Source: Coprinellus micaceus (lineage: Eukaryota; Basidiomycota; Agaricomycetes; Agaricales; Psathyrellaceae). Taken from it: 64,000 nucleotides of DNA. The position numbers and the translations under genes were made by a program. The stretch covers positions 620,001 through 684,000 of the forward strand of contig OX596336.1 in the NCBI GenBank assembly GCA_951394405.1, read 5' to 3'. Under the pieces are notes generated by a model. That model saw only the letters and a list, made by a program, of their open reading frames with translations. It searched no databases and was not told the origin of the DNA. Shown here in pieces: positions 33,977 through 44,353 of the stretch. How positions within the stretch are numbered: the stretch's first letter is position 1; each line of letters starts with the position of its first letter.

Positions 33977-34325
33977 CTTGAATGGTTTCAGAGCTCGAAA
34001 TAGGTCGACGGGGATGTGGTTTGGGAGCAAGAGCTGGAAAAGAGGCGCGTTCCGTCGCGTGCCCCGAGTTCGCGCTGCACGTGATGGGAAGTTCGAGTTT
34101 ACGGCAGCTCGGCACGCCGGATTCTGCCGAAGTATCTCGTTGCTCCTCTTCCCCGGGCCTTGACGCCCACTTGGACCCATGACACTGGATGGGAAGCTCC
34201 CAGGATTCCAGGAAGAGTGAGGTGCTTCGCAATACCGAGGTCGTCCCGAGTCCTGAGAGCCTGCACAGGGCACGTTCAATTGGGGGCTTCTGCTTTATGT
34301 GACTCGAGACGACCAACACTGGACA
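33977..34325. promoter_or_regulatory. Shared divergent promoter region (349 bp)
   Basis: The region between the divergent ATGs of the ubiquitin-like-domain gene (minus) and the carboxylesterase (plus). Both 5' regions must lie here. I see no clear TATA box on either strand. Confidence 0.5.
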
Positions 34326-35328
34326 ATGTCGCACTCCAAACACCTGCTCCTGTCGTTCCTCTTTTCCAGTCTCCTCCTGGGACTCTGCACCGCTGCTGGC
34401 TTACCCGGTACGCCTCCTCCACCAAATGGTCTAGACTTGAAACGACGAACCACCTCTGGAGTCGTCGAAGGCTTCCTCGACGCCAAAACCACACCAGACA
34501 CACCCCTCCTTAAATGGCTCGGGGTGAGGTTCGCTCAGGACACTTCCAGGGAGAACAGGTGGCTGCCACCTCAGTCTATTGTACCTGATGTCGGAGCGGT
34601 ATTCAACGCGAGCGAGTATGGGCCTGCGTGTTTTCAGGGCAGAGCTGACGGAGGGAATGGCACGGCGATACAGAGTGAAGATTGCCTCAGGATTAATATT
34701 ATCGCTCCTGTGAATGCGAGGAACCTCCCGGTGTATATCTATGCCCAGTACGCACGCCCACATATTTCTTCTTCCCAGTGAGTTTCTCACCTCAGTCGCC
34801 TTCAGTGGTGGCGGGTTCGACAGCGGTGCATCCTCCGACCCAAAGATCGACGGCACATACCTCGCTGCCCGAGTAAGCTTTCTCATTATTTTCCTTCTTC
34901 TCCACTCACTAAGCCCGTTTTTATTTGATAGGGAATCGTCTTCGCGTCCTTCAACTACCGCCTCTCCCTCTGGGGCTTTCCACACTCCTCGGAACTCCAA
35001 AAAGAGGGGAAGACACAGAACCTCGGGCTCCTCGATACGCGCGCTGCCGTTGAGTGGCTTCACGCCAACGCGAAGCAATTCGGGGGCGATCCGAAGAAGA
35101 TTACGCTTGGAGGCGAGTCGGTTGGCGCAGGTAAACTGAGTCCTATCTTTTTCGTGGAGGAGGGTGTGTTTGGCTGATAGAGTAATGGATGCGGCTAGGG
35201 ATGACGAACTTCTATATGTCCGCATACTACCGCGGCCCCCTCATCCGAGGCGCCATAATGCAAAGCGGAGACGGTACGTACCCTCCCTCCCTCCACCTCC
35301 CTTTCACATACCACCAAATTCAACCCTA

Positions 35329-35364
<36 letters not shown>

Positions 35365-36456
35365 CCCAACCAATGTGGGCTATCGACTCCCAACTCACAC
35401 TCCTCTCCTCCAAGCTCAACTGCCCTTCCGGCGGGGGCCAGCTTGACTGCCTCCGTAAACAGGAAGGGGAGGAGCTGAGAAAGGTCTTGTTGGAAACGGG
35501 GGCACAGTTCCAGCCTGTGACGGATAATGTCACGATTTGGAAAGAGTGTGTATCCAATTCAGTAGATTGTGCATTCGCTCAGGCTAACGGCTCACGCAAA
35601 CCATTAGCTACGTAAAACAAAACAAAGCAGGCCTAACAGCCCAAATCCCGCTCCTCATCGGTACGAACAAGGTACGTTTCCCTCGCCATCTAATCCACTC
35701 ATACCAAACTAACCCCACTCTCACCCAGGACGAAGGCACCCTCATCGTCGAAGGCGAACCCACCGCCTACCTTCCTACCATCTCCCCCTACATCTCCTCC
35801 AACAACCTCAACTTCCCCCTCACCTCCTTACCCTCCCTCTCCCCTCTCTACCCCGTCCCATCCACCACCTACCCCACCGCGTACAACGCGAGCGCAGCGA
35901 TATGGCGGGACGCGCATATGCTTTGCCATGCGAGTAACCTCGCGACTTTACGCTCTAAAGGCTCGAAGGGTATGAAAGGTTCGACACCAGTGTGGCGGTA
36001 CCGCTGGGACCACGTCGCGCCGAATTTGAACTCGAGGGGTGTGAGGATCGGGGCGTTCCACGGGTCCGATATCCGGTTCGTTATGGGCCAGTGGAGGACA
36101 ATCGTGTTGAGCCCCCCGTTCACGGGAGCCACGGAGGAGCAAGTCCAGATCTCTGACTTGATGGTCACTGCTTGGACGAATTTCGTCAAGGGTGAGTACT
36201 ATCCATCCGCTCGTTTATTTCAGAGGATGATTACAATGGTTATTTTCGAACTATAGACCCCTTCAGAGGACCGAACATCTCAGGATGGGAGAAGTACGAT
36301 CCCTCAAAACCCTCTACCCTAGCGATTCTGGGGACGTCGACGACACGAGCATTGCCCGGAAACCACACTGAAGTCGACGCTGTGTGCGAGTACTGGAACA
36401 CGCTCTTGCCCACTTTCCCTGCGGTGTTCCCGGCATGCGGGAACTGGACATGCTAA
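34326..36456 (+). CDS. Secreted type-B carboxylesterase/lipase
   Basis: Alpha/beta-hydrolase of the carboxylesterase type-B family, probably secreted. The ATG at 34326 opens a signal peptide (HLLLSFLFSSLLLGLCTAAG). About eight exons follow. Recognisable blocks are GVRFAQDTSRENRWLPPQ, SEDCLRINIIAPVN, the oxyanion-hole region GGGFDSGASSD, GIVFASFNYRLSLWGFPHS, NLGLLDTRAAVEWLHANAKQ, the nucleophile motif GGESVGAG, GAIMQSGD, the acid residue in GTNKDEGTLIVEGEP, and the His in GAFHGSDIRFVMG. The C-terminus includes WTNFVKDPFRGPN and ends in a Cys pair. The residue after the nucleophile Ser is Val rather than the common Ala, which still fits GxSxG. One intron (ending 35360) holds a 28-nt poly-T run as its polypyrimidine tract. 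Confidence 0.9.
35329..35356 (+). repeat. Poly-T homopolymer inside a carboxylesterase intron
   Basis: Twenty-eight consecutive T residues immediately before the acceptor AAAAG, read directly. It probably acts as the polypyrimidine tract and is a likely length-variable site. Confidence 0.9.
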
Positions 36457-36707
36457 TACCCATAGTTTGAACTACACGGGAGTCGGTGTAAATAGTATAA
36501 TGAACTCGCCAGCATCGAGCCGTAGTCGGAGGTCAAATCACGAAACATATTCATCGAGAAAATCGTTACTTGATGTGATAAGGATATTTGTACATTCAGT
36601 TTTCCTACCAAGCAGCGTCATATACAGGTAGAACCAAGACCAAAAATCGACGAGCAAAACGAGAAACGGAGCGGCAAGACTTCAAGAATTGATCCGGGTG
36701 TGGGCGC

Positions 36708-37926
36708 TTAAGGAAGGCTGAGGACGGTGTGCATGAACTGGTCGTAGTTGATCTGGATCCATCCATCGCGGTCGGAATCGAGCTTCCCAAAGCTCTCGCT
36801 AAGCTGCTTAATAACAACGCAAGCGCGGACAAATCGGTCAAAGGAGATACCAGGAGGCGGGGCACCACGTGTGGCCGCTTGGTTCGCTTTTTTGTCCGCG
36901 GCGTCTGACATGAGCGTAAGGTCGACACAAGAATGCACGCGAGATTTGACTCACCGTATTTCTTCTGGAGGAGGTCGAGGAGCTGGGGAGAGAGGTTGTA
37001 GCCGAATTGGGCGAGGGCCTCGCGCAGCTCGCCGCCGTCGATAGAACCAGAGCGGTCGCGGTCAAAGTGCCTGAAGACGTTTTGCCAGTCCTTGACGTAC
37101 TTCCAGAGGCCGGCAAACTGAAGCAGTCGGTTAGTTGTTGGTCGGGGGAAGACGTCCACCGGATACTGACCTCGTTGAAACCGATGGTCCCGCTGCGGTC
37201 GACGTCGAATATCGTCATGAGGAGCTTGATCGTGTCCAAGTCGAAAGCTTTTAATTCATTCATTAGGTCCGGGAAATGTACGAGGAGGAGACAGGCCACT
37301 GACGAGTCCAATCCCCGTTGATAAGCGCGCGCTCTACAAATCAAGGAGATAGTCAGCTTCGTATCTCATCTAGCCACGCCCGGAACGAGTAAACAAGAAC
37401 GTACCAAGCTCCTGTGCATTAATCATGCCAGATCGGTCGGTATCGACGGCGGTGAACCATCCCCAGAGCCTACAACCATCAATTAGCTCCCCTCCTTTTC
37501 CCCCAACTCCTGCCACTCACTGAGGGTCAGCACCAGGGGGAGCTGGGCGGTTACCTCCAGGAGCACTGAATCCTCCTCCGTAACCCTATAACAACGATGT
37601 CAGACCGCACGATCGCGATGGGCAGCTAAGCGCCACAGTACTACTAGGAGGGGGACGTACAGGGGGTCCACCAGGGGGAGGCGCGCCGTACCCTCCAGCG
37701 GGCGGTGGTGCGCCATATCCTCCAGCAGCAGGGGGAGCGCCGTATCCTCCTCCATATCCTCCTCCGGGAGGTCCACCAGGGGGTGGTGCGCCGTATCCTC
37801 CTCCAGCCGGGGTTCCGTACTGTGACAGGGGCGCCGCAGATTGAAACAATCGTCAGTTCCTCGATCATCCAGGTGGAGACAACGATGATCCAAAAGAAAG
37901 AGGGTACTCACTCCGCCGTACGACAT
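36708..37926 (-). CDS. Penta-EF-hand calcium-binding protein (PEF1/ALG-2 family)
   Basis: Calcium sensor of the penta-EF-hand family, counterpart of yeast Pef1 and animal peflin/ALG-2. The ATG at 37926 begins MSYGG. A Gly/Tyr/Pro-rich N-terminal arm follows, with repeated GGYGAPPP units, typical of peflin. EF-hand loops are visible as DTDRSGMINAQE, DVDRSGTIGFNE and DRDRSGSIDGGE, and a fourth as DSDRDGWIQINY. The link region LWKYVKDWQNVFRHFDRDRS and the C-terminal FDRFVRACVVIKQL through FMHTVLSLP match the family. Six to eight short exons join in frame. Members dimerise through the fifth hand and bind Pro-rich partners at membranes; the partner here is unknown. Confidence 0.92.
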
Positions 37927-38053
37927 AGTGTTTAGTTCGAGATTGTTATGGTTCAGAAGCAAAGAGCGAGGCCCAAGCTTATATGGGCGCACTTGATCAG
38001 TTGGTTCGATGATTTAGATAATCTCGGGAGCTACCGCTTTGGGCAGTGCGTTA

Positions 38054-38395
38054 TCAAAAGTCGTCATTAGGCACAGCAAAGCGATCCAGTTCCTCGAGGC
38101 GATTCAGTGCTCTCCAGAGAAGAACAACAGCCCGCAGATATTCGAGGCGGTGTGGTACGATGCGCAGGGCGGCAGAAGTCCGAGAACGAATGACGAATAA
38201 GGTGTTATCTAGTACAGTATGCCACGGAACCCAAAATTGCGTGCATAGCAAAGTGTCATGAACAGCAGGAAGAGAAGGTAAAATAATCCATGAATGTAAC
38301 GTCCGACTGAAGCACCCAGAAAGTTCGAGAGGGAAGGGGCGAGAATAGACTCGATCGTATCCTCGAACCACTGTGAAATGCAGGGCAAAGCCCAT
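38054..38395 (-). CDS. Possible small gene, 113 codons, overlapping frames
   Basis: An ATG frame at 38395-38054 ends in a plausible amphipathic stretch (PHRLEYLRAVVLLWRALNRL). In another frame, 38409-38209 gives an apparently hydrophobic C-terminus (VGRYIHGLFYLLFLLFMTLC). The two overlap, so at most one is coding unless an undetected intron joins them. It sits just after the SPT7 stop codon and before the PEF gene, where a short gene would fit. No family is recognised. Confidence 0.25.
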   Translation of the reverse strand: MGFALHFTVVRGYDRVYSRPFPLELSGCFSRTLHSWIILPSLPAVHDTLLCTQFWVPWHTVLDNTLFVIRSRTSAALRIVPHRLEYLRAVVLLWRALNRLEELDRFAVPNDDF

Positions 38396-38409
38396 GCACT
38401 GACAGGCAC

Positions 38410-41400
38410 CTACGCACTCGCAAGAACTGTATACCCCCCACTCGAACTCGCCTGACTCGTCGTCGCACTAACCGGAAGCACCAACCCCGGCGGCGGGTCC
38501 TTCTTCTTCGGAGGCCTCCCCGGTCCCCTCGCCGGCTGCCCATCCGGACCCACCTTCTTCGCCGGACTCGCACTCCCCCTCCCATCCATATGCGCATTCA
38601 GACCATTCGGGCCTATAATCGTAGGTATAAACGTCGTCGTGCCTCCACCGCCCCCGGGGTACGCAGACGGAGGGCCCGATGAGGAGCCACCACCGCCACC
38701 GCCAGAGGATGATGATTTCTTCTTGGATGAGGAGACGGAGCTGGTGTTGGGCTTCGCGATTTGCCCGAGGGGACCCATCTTCGCCTGGGCGTACGGGACA
38801 GGGTCGTCGGGGAGGTCCATATCTGGGGGTATAACCAGCGGAGGCGGGGGTTGGAGGAGAGGGACGGGGAAAGATGATGGAGTGGACGAGGGGACGGGCG
38901 TCGGCATCGTAAGAGTGACTGTGGATGAAGGGGGCGCGGAAGAGAAGCTGGGGGGAGAGAGGTGGTTGGTTGAAGGAAGCGAGGGACTCGTATAGGTAGG
39001 TGTGGGAGGTGGCTTGGAGGACATGGAAGGCATCTGTGGCAAAGCCATCGGGGACATGGAAGGCGTCGGTGCAGGTGAGGGAGTAGGGTATGGGTTTGGC
39101 GGGTATGGCGTCGTCGTATGCGCAGGTAGAGGTGGTGGATGGAGCCTTGGGCCAGGCAGCGTTGGTCCAGGGAGGTTGGGCAGGCTCGGTCCAGGCAAGT
39201 TCGTGAACCCCATATTTGGTGCGGGAGGTGGCATCAGCACCGACGGCGTCGCACCCCCAATCACCGGCCCCGCCAACGGCTGCAGCCCACCCATCATAGG
39301 CGTCGCCTGCATAGCGCTCATGGGCGTGGGCAAAAGCGTCCTCGCCCTCAACTCGAACCTCTTCTCGTAATATGGCCTGAGCAAGCCAATCGTATGGCCC
39401 AGCGTTGTATGCGTGAACGTAGGCGGGGGTGGTGGTAAGGGGTAATCGAGGGGTTTTTCGGTAGGCTTCGCTTGTGCGAGTTTGGCATTCGCTTTCTTGC
39501 GTCGGAGGAGGGATTTGGGGATGGAGAGTGTGCTGAGGCCAAATTCTTGGGCAATACCGAGTTCGCGCAGGCCGAGGTAGTCCTCGCCAAGGGAGTCGGC
39601 AAAGTCACCGCTGGAAAAGAGGGGGAATGTGAGTAAGGAGGGGAAGGAGAGGGAAGAGGGGGACGTACAGAGTGAGGGCTCCGGCTTCTTCTTCGTCGTC
39701 CTCATCGAAGAGGCCTTCTTCCTCCAGAATGTCGCCAGCGGTCTGTACAGTAGTGAGTTGGGACGCGAATGAGGATACTCAAGGGGAGACGCACCGTTTC
39801 CCGATACGCATTAACCAACTTCTTCTCCAACTCCAACAACCTCGTCCCATACCTCTCCACATCATCGGTAACAAACCTCTCCAACTCCGCCACCTGTGAC
39901 ACCCCACTCTCAAACAACGTATGTAGAATGATCTCCTCCGAACTCATACTCCTCCCATACCGATCCATCAAAAACCTCACACTCCTCCCCACATTTCCCA
40001 AAAACTCCTCAAACACCCCAGTAAGGACGTCCATCGCCCCCCGACTCGCCCCCTGGAATCCCGCATGCTCCAGAATCTTCTCCCCCACCCACCGCGTACA
40101 CCCCTGCGCATTCTCCTGCCCGATCTCCAGCCTCCTCCCTCTTTGCTGGGCCTTTGCAATATCCAGCCAATGTCGTTCGTCGATCTTGTCGTCCGCCACC
40201 GCGTCGTCGTCGTTTGGGGGCACAGCAAACATCGGTGCTGGCATCCCCCCACCCATGCTCGCAGTAGGCCCCGCGCTGAACCCCCCATCGTCCGGTGCAT
40301 CGTCAGTTGAAGCCGCCAACGCCGATATCTTCGCGTGTATCTGCCGTACCCTCCTCATCGCCTTGATATTACCGTTCATAAGCCCCAGCATCGACTTTGT
40401 CGGGGCCGCCTCCAAGTCCTTCCGTTTCCTCCGCTTCAGCCGCGGGCGCCTGGATACAGCATACGGGATCTCGGGCAGCCCATTCGCCAGGAGCGAGTCC
40501 GTCTGCACGGCGCTCCACCACAGCTGCGTGTGCGCGAGGTCATCGGGGAGCGCGAACCTAGCGCGTTTGCGTGGCCTCCCATCCGCCCCGTTGAGTTTGC
40601 GCTTGTCCCCTGTGAGAGCCTGGTCCGAGTCCGGCTCGGAGTCGTCTTGATCGGGAAAAGGGACGAGGTCTTTCAGCTTGTTGAGCGCATGCTGCGAGTC
40701 GGCGTGCAGCCCGCGGTCGATGTCGCGGAAGAGGGACATGCCTTCTTGCGTGCGGAGGAGTGCGGGGGAGTCGGCAAAGGGGATGCTCTCGAGTTTCCGC
40801 GCAGACGTGCTCGCGACGGGCTGGAGTGGGGGTGTAGGCACCTGGGGTATCGACGACGCCGTCCTCTTGTGCGTGGTAGTGACCCCATTCGTGAGCCTCG
40901 GCCGTGCGATGCCCGGTTGCGCCATGTCAAAGGGTATTGGAGGCTCGACGCGGTCCTTGCGGTCTGTGATGTACTTGAGCAGCCGCTCGGCTTTCGCTTT
41001 GAGTCGGTCGGCGCATTGTCGGAGGGGGTGGTCCTCTGCTGCGTTGTATTTGTAGCAGTTGGACCAGATGAGGTCGAGGTCGTCTCTGAACTCGCGTTTG
41101 GACTTGTACGACTTTGTCTTGAGCTTGCGGCCGATGGTGAGGAAGTCCATGGGGTTGGTGATGTCTGGTGTCATTAGTACGGGACATTAATCTAAACAAA
41201 GGAACTCACAGTCATAGTAGTCGGGAACCTCCTGCCGAGACACAGGCTTCAAAAAGGCCTCCGCGTCGCGGTTGTCCTACCCCATAATGAGACGCGTGAC
41301 GCGCGAAAGGTCCAAGCCACACTTACAATAGTAATCGTCCTCAAATCCGCAAGGAGGTTCTCCAGCGACTCGTGGAAGATCTCGGACTGCTTCGTATCGA

Positions 41401-41619
41401 ACCTGTCCGCCTTTGAGTCATTCCCCTTCTACGCAATCGTCAGCCGGGACCAGGCACAATGGTATGGGTGTACAGCACATACACGAGTCTCCTTGACTGC
41501 TGTGAGGAGGAGCTTGAGGTCCCCCGGGGGCTTGGCCCTGCTCTCCGTGAGGGTCCTCAACAGATTCTGCATCGAGGTGAGGGGTCGGTTGGCTGGATTC
41601 TATCGGGACTCACGTTCAT
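38410..41619 (-). CDS. SPT7: SAGA complex subunit Spt7 (bromodomain and histone-fold)
   Basis: Core subunit of the SAGA histone-acetyltransferase coactivator, nuclear. About seven exons, nearly 1,000 residues. The bromodomain spans the exon junction VPDYYD/YITNPMDFLTIGRKLKTKSY and continues to DLDLIWSNCYKYNAAEDHPLR. The histone-fold is SSEEIILHTLFESGVSQVAE followed by ERFVTDDVERYGTRLLELEK. The Spt7 signature YLGLRELGIAQEFGLSTLSIPKSL lies C-terminal of an acidic patch (EEEGLFDEDDEEEAGALTL). The long tail is Pro/Ser/Gly-rich and carries an AT-hook-like RGPGRPPKKKD near the end. The start at 41619 gives a two-codon first exon (ATG AAC, donor GTGAGT, acceptor GCAG at 41567) and the N-terminus MNNLLRTLTESRAK. 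The alternative start is 41572. Confidence 0.9.
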
Positions 41620-42300
41620 CCGTCGGTTTAGGCGCTCGTGGTCGTGGTGAGAGATCACGCCGCTCGGTTACGCTTGTTATTGTGGGGTTCAGACTCCGAT
41701 AGCTTTCATTCCAAGCAAGTACAAATAGGGTTTATTGTGAGGGCCCCTGGAATACGACCAATATATTGGTTTGAACGTGTACAGCACCTTCGTAGGCCAC
41801 TACAAAGTCGATAGCCAAGCCTGAAGCCTTCTAGAGGCTAGAGAGGTTCGAAGTCGACGGGGACAGGGCCTCGAGGGCACCACCACGAGAATAAATTCGC
41901 GAAATCAAATTCAAAGCCTTTTCAGAGTAACAAAAGACCTTGGGAGGTAAAAGGAAATGTGGTGGGGAAAGGATGGTCCTGTGCGACTATAGGCGCAACG
42001 CGCATGTAAGGAAATGCACTCGCGGACCGTCATGAGAAGTGGGCGTGGGTGCGTGAGGGACATTCACCTCGAAATCAGATACAACCTGGTCGGGATACTG
42101 GGAGGTGAGCGGTTCAGTGCCGTGGGGCACGGTGGTAAATGGCTTGCAGAGGCCGAGCCGGTTGTGTCGAGGTTCGATAGAGTGGCAGCCAGTGGAGATT
42201 GAGGAGGGGGAGATGCCTTGATTCTCCCAATCTGCTCATAGAGCGACATTCACCGGGCTACAGGTCCGAGACCGACTCGAATAGCGTCTACTTCCACGAA

Positions 42301-42826
42301 CTATGACGTCGGGGTTCGGCGGTCGCACAGGTGGGGACTGGGAGTCACGACGAAGAGCGGTAGATGAACCAGGCGAAAGAGGGCACAGGGCCCGACGCAG
42401 ACGCCGATCGGTTCACGAGAGTTCACGAGGCACCACCGCGCGTGTGGGGAGTAATAGTCACCCGGAATAAGCGCAGGGTCTGGCGCCAGGCGTACTGTTT
42501 GTTGCACTGGCGCTTCATACGACATCGACGATCCGTCCGGGACACACATGGGTAAGCTGGCGAGGCAGGAGTGTACGTCCTCGGCCGACAGAGGAATCGC
42601 CCGGGGGTTGAGGCGGGAGCGCGCCGGCGCATAGAAGATGTATAGGCGTTCGCGGCGGCGAAGGGTGGCTAAGGCGTCGGCCCAGAGTTCTTTCTCGATG
42701 TCAAGGCAGGCCATCGCCTAGCACAAAATGGTCTTGATGATGTCGCACAGTCGTTGGTCGCACTCTTGCGCATTATTATTATGCTTGGCCCGCTCCGGGT
42801 GAGCGAGAATTTGGGTCACTTCGGCA
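42301..42826 (-). pseudogene. Coding-like frame broken by an in-frame TAG
   Basis: Reading from about 42826, the frame AEVTQILAHPERAKH, QECDQRLCDIIKTILC runs into TAG (42720-42718) and continues in the same frame as AMACLDIEKELWADALATLR, YIFYAPARSRLNPRAIPLSA, to a stop at 42301. The composition on both sides is protein-like. A CAG-to-TAG change would explain the stop. The alternative is an intron ending at that TAG, but I find no matching donor at a usual distance. Family unknown. Confidence 0.35.
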
Positions 42827-43640
42827 CAGGAACTGACGACCTTGGGGTCGGGAGCTTGCTACCAGCGGGGGCGTTCGAGTCGGATAGGTCAACAACATGG
42901 TGGTGGTGCGGCCAAGCATCTTCGCGCCAGATGCTGTCCAGTTCGTGGGTACGGCGTCCGAGTCCTAAGCCGAAGGGGCGAGTGACAAAGAACGCGCTTG
43001 GGCGGCACAGGTACATGTCGCCAGCCTGAAATTGAGGTATCCTTCCTAGAGCGTTTTTGATCTTCGGTACGCCGAGTCGGTCACCGCCGCTGGTGTTGAA
43101 GACGCAGCATCTGTGATATTGTGGTGGAAACCGGAGGTTGGACAGAAGAGGCGGCGAATGACGGAGGGGGGTCCGACGAGGGTGACCGGGGTGGTGCAGT
43201 TGTCGGCCGGACAAAAGGTGGATAGCGAGGGAAGGCGCCGAAGGGGAGTGGATACAGACCTGGCCTTGCGGGGTCATCTTCAAGCGGGCAGTTGGAGTGG
43301 GCCAGACCCCGTCTATAAGTGTCAGGGTCAACGCAGGGCTTGGCGAGCTCGGGTGGTCACCCGTCAGTAACACGGCGTTGGTCGTAGATCTTGGGTCGAA
43401 CAAGGCGTCCGGGGTAGCTTTGGATCCCTTCAAGCGGCGTGGGTACACCGTACAGAGCCGGCGTTCGGAGGTGTAAGTCGAAGGGCGGGCGATGGCGAGG
43501 AGCAGGTGAACAGGGGCCCCTGGGGAGTGGATGAGCGACGACGAGGGAGAGATCGGGTGGGATTTCGATGGACTTCACGTCAATTGTATCACAGGGCTCG
43601 GCTCGCTTGGGGTGGTGAAGCGTGACGAGGCTGGAGGCGT
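42816..43640 (-). pseudogene. Pro/His-rich hypothetical frames, likely degenerate
   Basis: Two overlapping minus-strand frames (43640-43357, starting MYASSLVTLHHPKRAEPCDT, and 43448-42816, including PKIKNALGRIPQFQAGDMYL) look like one gene with either an intron or a frameshift between them. The block CIHSPSAPSLAIHLLSGRQL recurs in diverged form at 43983-43702 as YIATPSTPSLTVRSS, indicating former coding duplication. No domain is recognised. Confidence 0.3.
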
Positions 43641-44230
43641 ACAAGTCGACTGGAATTTGTAATAACCAGTTTCGCGATTGCTACTTCCTATGGCTGCGTA
43701 TTCACAGCTGCGGTCTTGACATTAAAAACATCGATTTGCTCGTCGCTGGTGTCGAATACGCAGGATCAGCGATATTGTTGTTGTGTAAGCGCCTACCAGG
43801 GGGTGGTGGAAGCTGGAGGTCGGACGGGAGAGGCGAAGGGGGGCTACGACGAAGGGGGATCCGGCGAGGGCGAGTGGGCACGGTGACTGACGTAGTGGAG
43901 GAGCTGCGAACAGTGAGGGAAGGCGTCGAAGGGGTAGCGATGTAGATCCGGCAAGTAGTTGGGGTGGGCAAACCCAATTGCAATCCATCATGGAACCCTC
44001 TTCATTGGGCTGGCACTCTATCTCGGGTTGAAAGTTCGTTCGAATCGGGTCATGGTTGCTGGGAGGCACGCCGTGGTCAACTCAGGGCTTCGCGAGTTCT
44101 GCATGTTCTATGCAGCCAGTCCCTCCGATTCCTAGCTCCTGCTAATGTTGAATACGCGAGACCCGCGATACGTCGATGGTGTAGGCGCCCAGGTTGACCT
44201 GGTACCTGGGGTTAGGGTCAACCGCATTCA
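43080..44230. repeat. Three diverged tandem segments
   Basis: Segment A starts at about 43089 (CTGGTGTTGAAGACGCAGCA). Segment B starts at about 43745 (CTGGTGTCGAATACGCAGGA). Segment C starts at about 44144 (TGTTGAATACGCGAGACCC). A and B share matches over more than 100 bp; C is shorter but keeps a TGTAGGCGCC(C/T)A block also present in B. The copies are imperfect and clearly old. Confidence 0.5.
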
Positions 44231-44353
44231 AACCCCGAAAGCCCCCACCCCAAGCGCAACCAAACACGAGGTCTCCGCCGCAAGTTCGCCTCCAAGTCCA
44301 CCCAACCCCATATCTCGATTCTCGACATCGCCGACTCAGGCCGCTCGCAGAGG

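Larger units (their letters stand above)
41620..44353. other. Decayed region with partial gene copies
   Basis: 2.7 kb between SPT7 and the GLEBS protein gene. The part to about 42300 shows nothing. From 42301 to 43640 there are minus-strand coding-like frames with a stop codon and frame changes. From about 43080 to 44230 there are three related segments. The individual parts are listed separately. Confidence 0.5.

Noticed and set aside
39769..41177. Long plus-strand frames (293, 280 codons) opposite SPT7
   Set aside because: Shadows of the SPT7 coding strand, which carries bromodomain and histone-fold motifs in its own frame.
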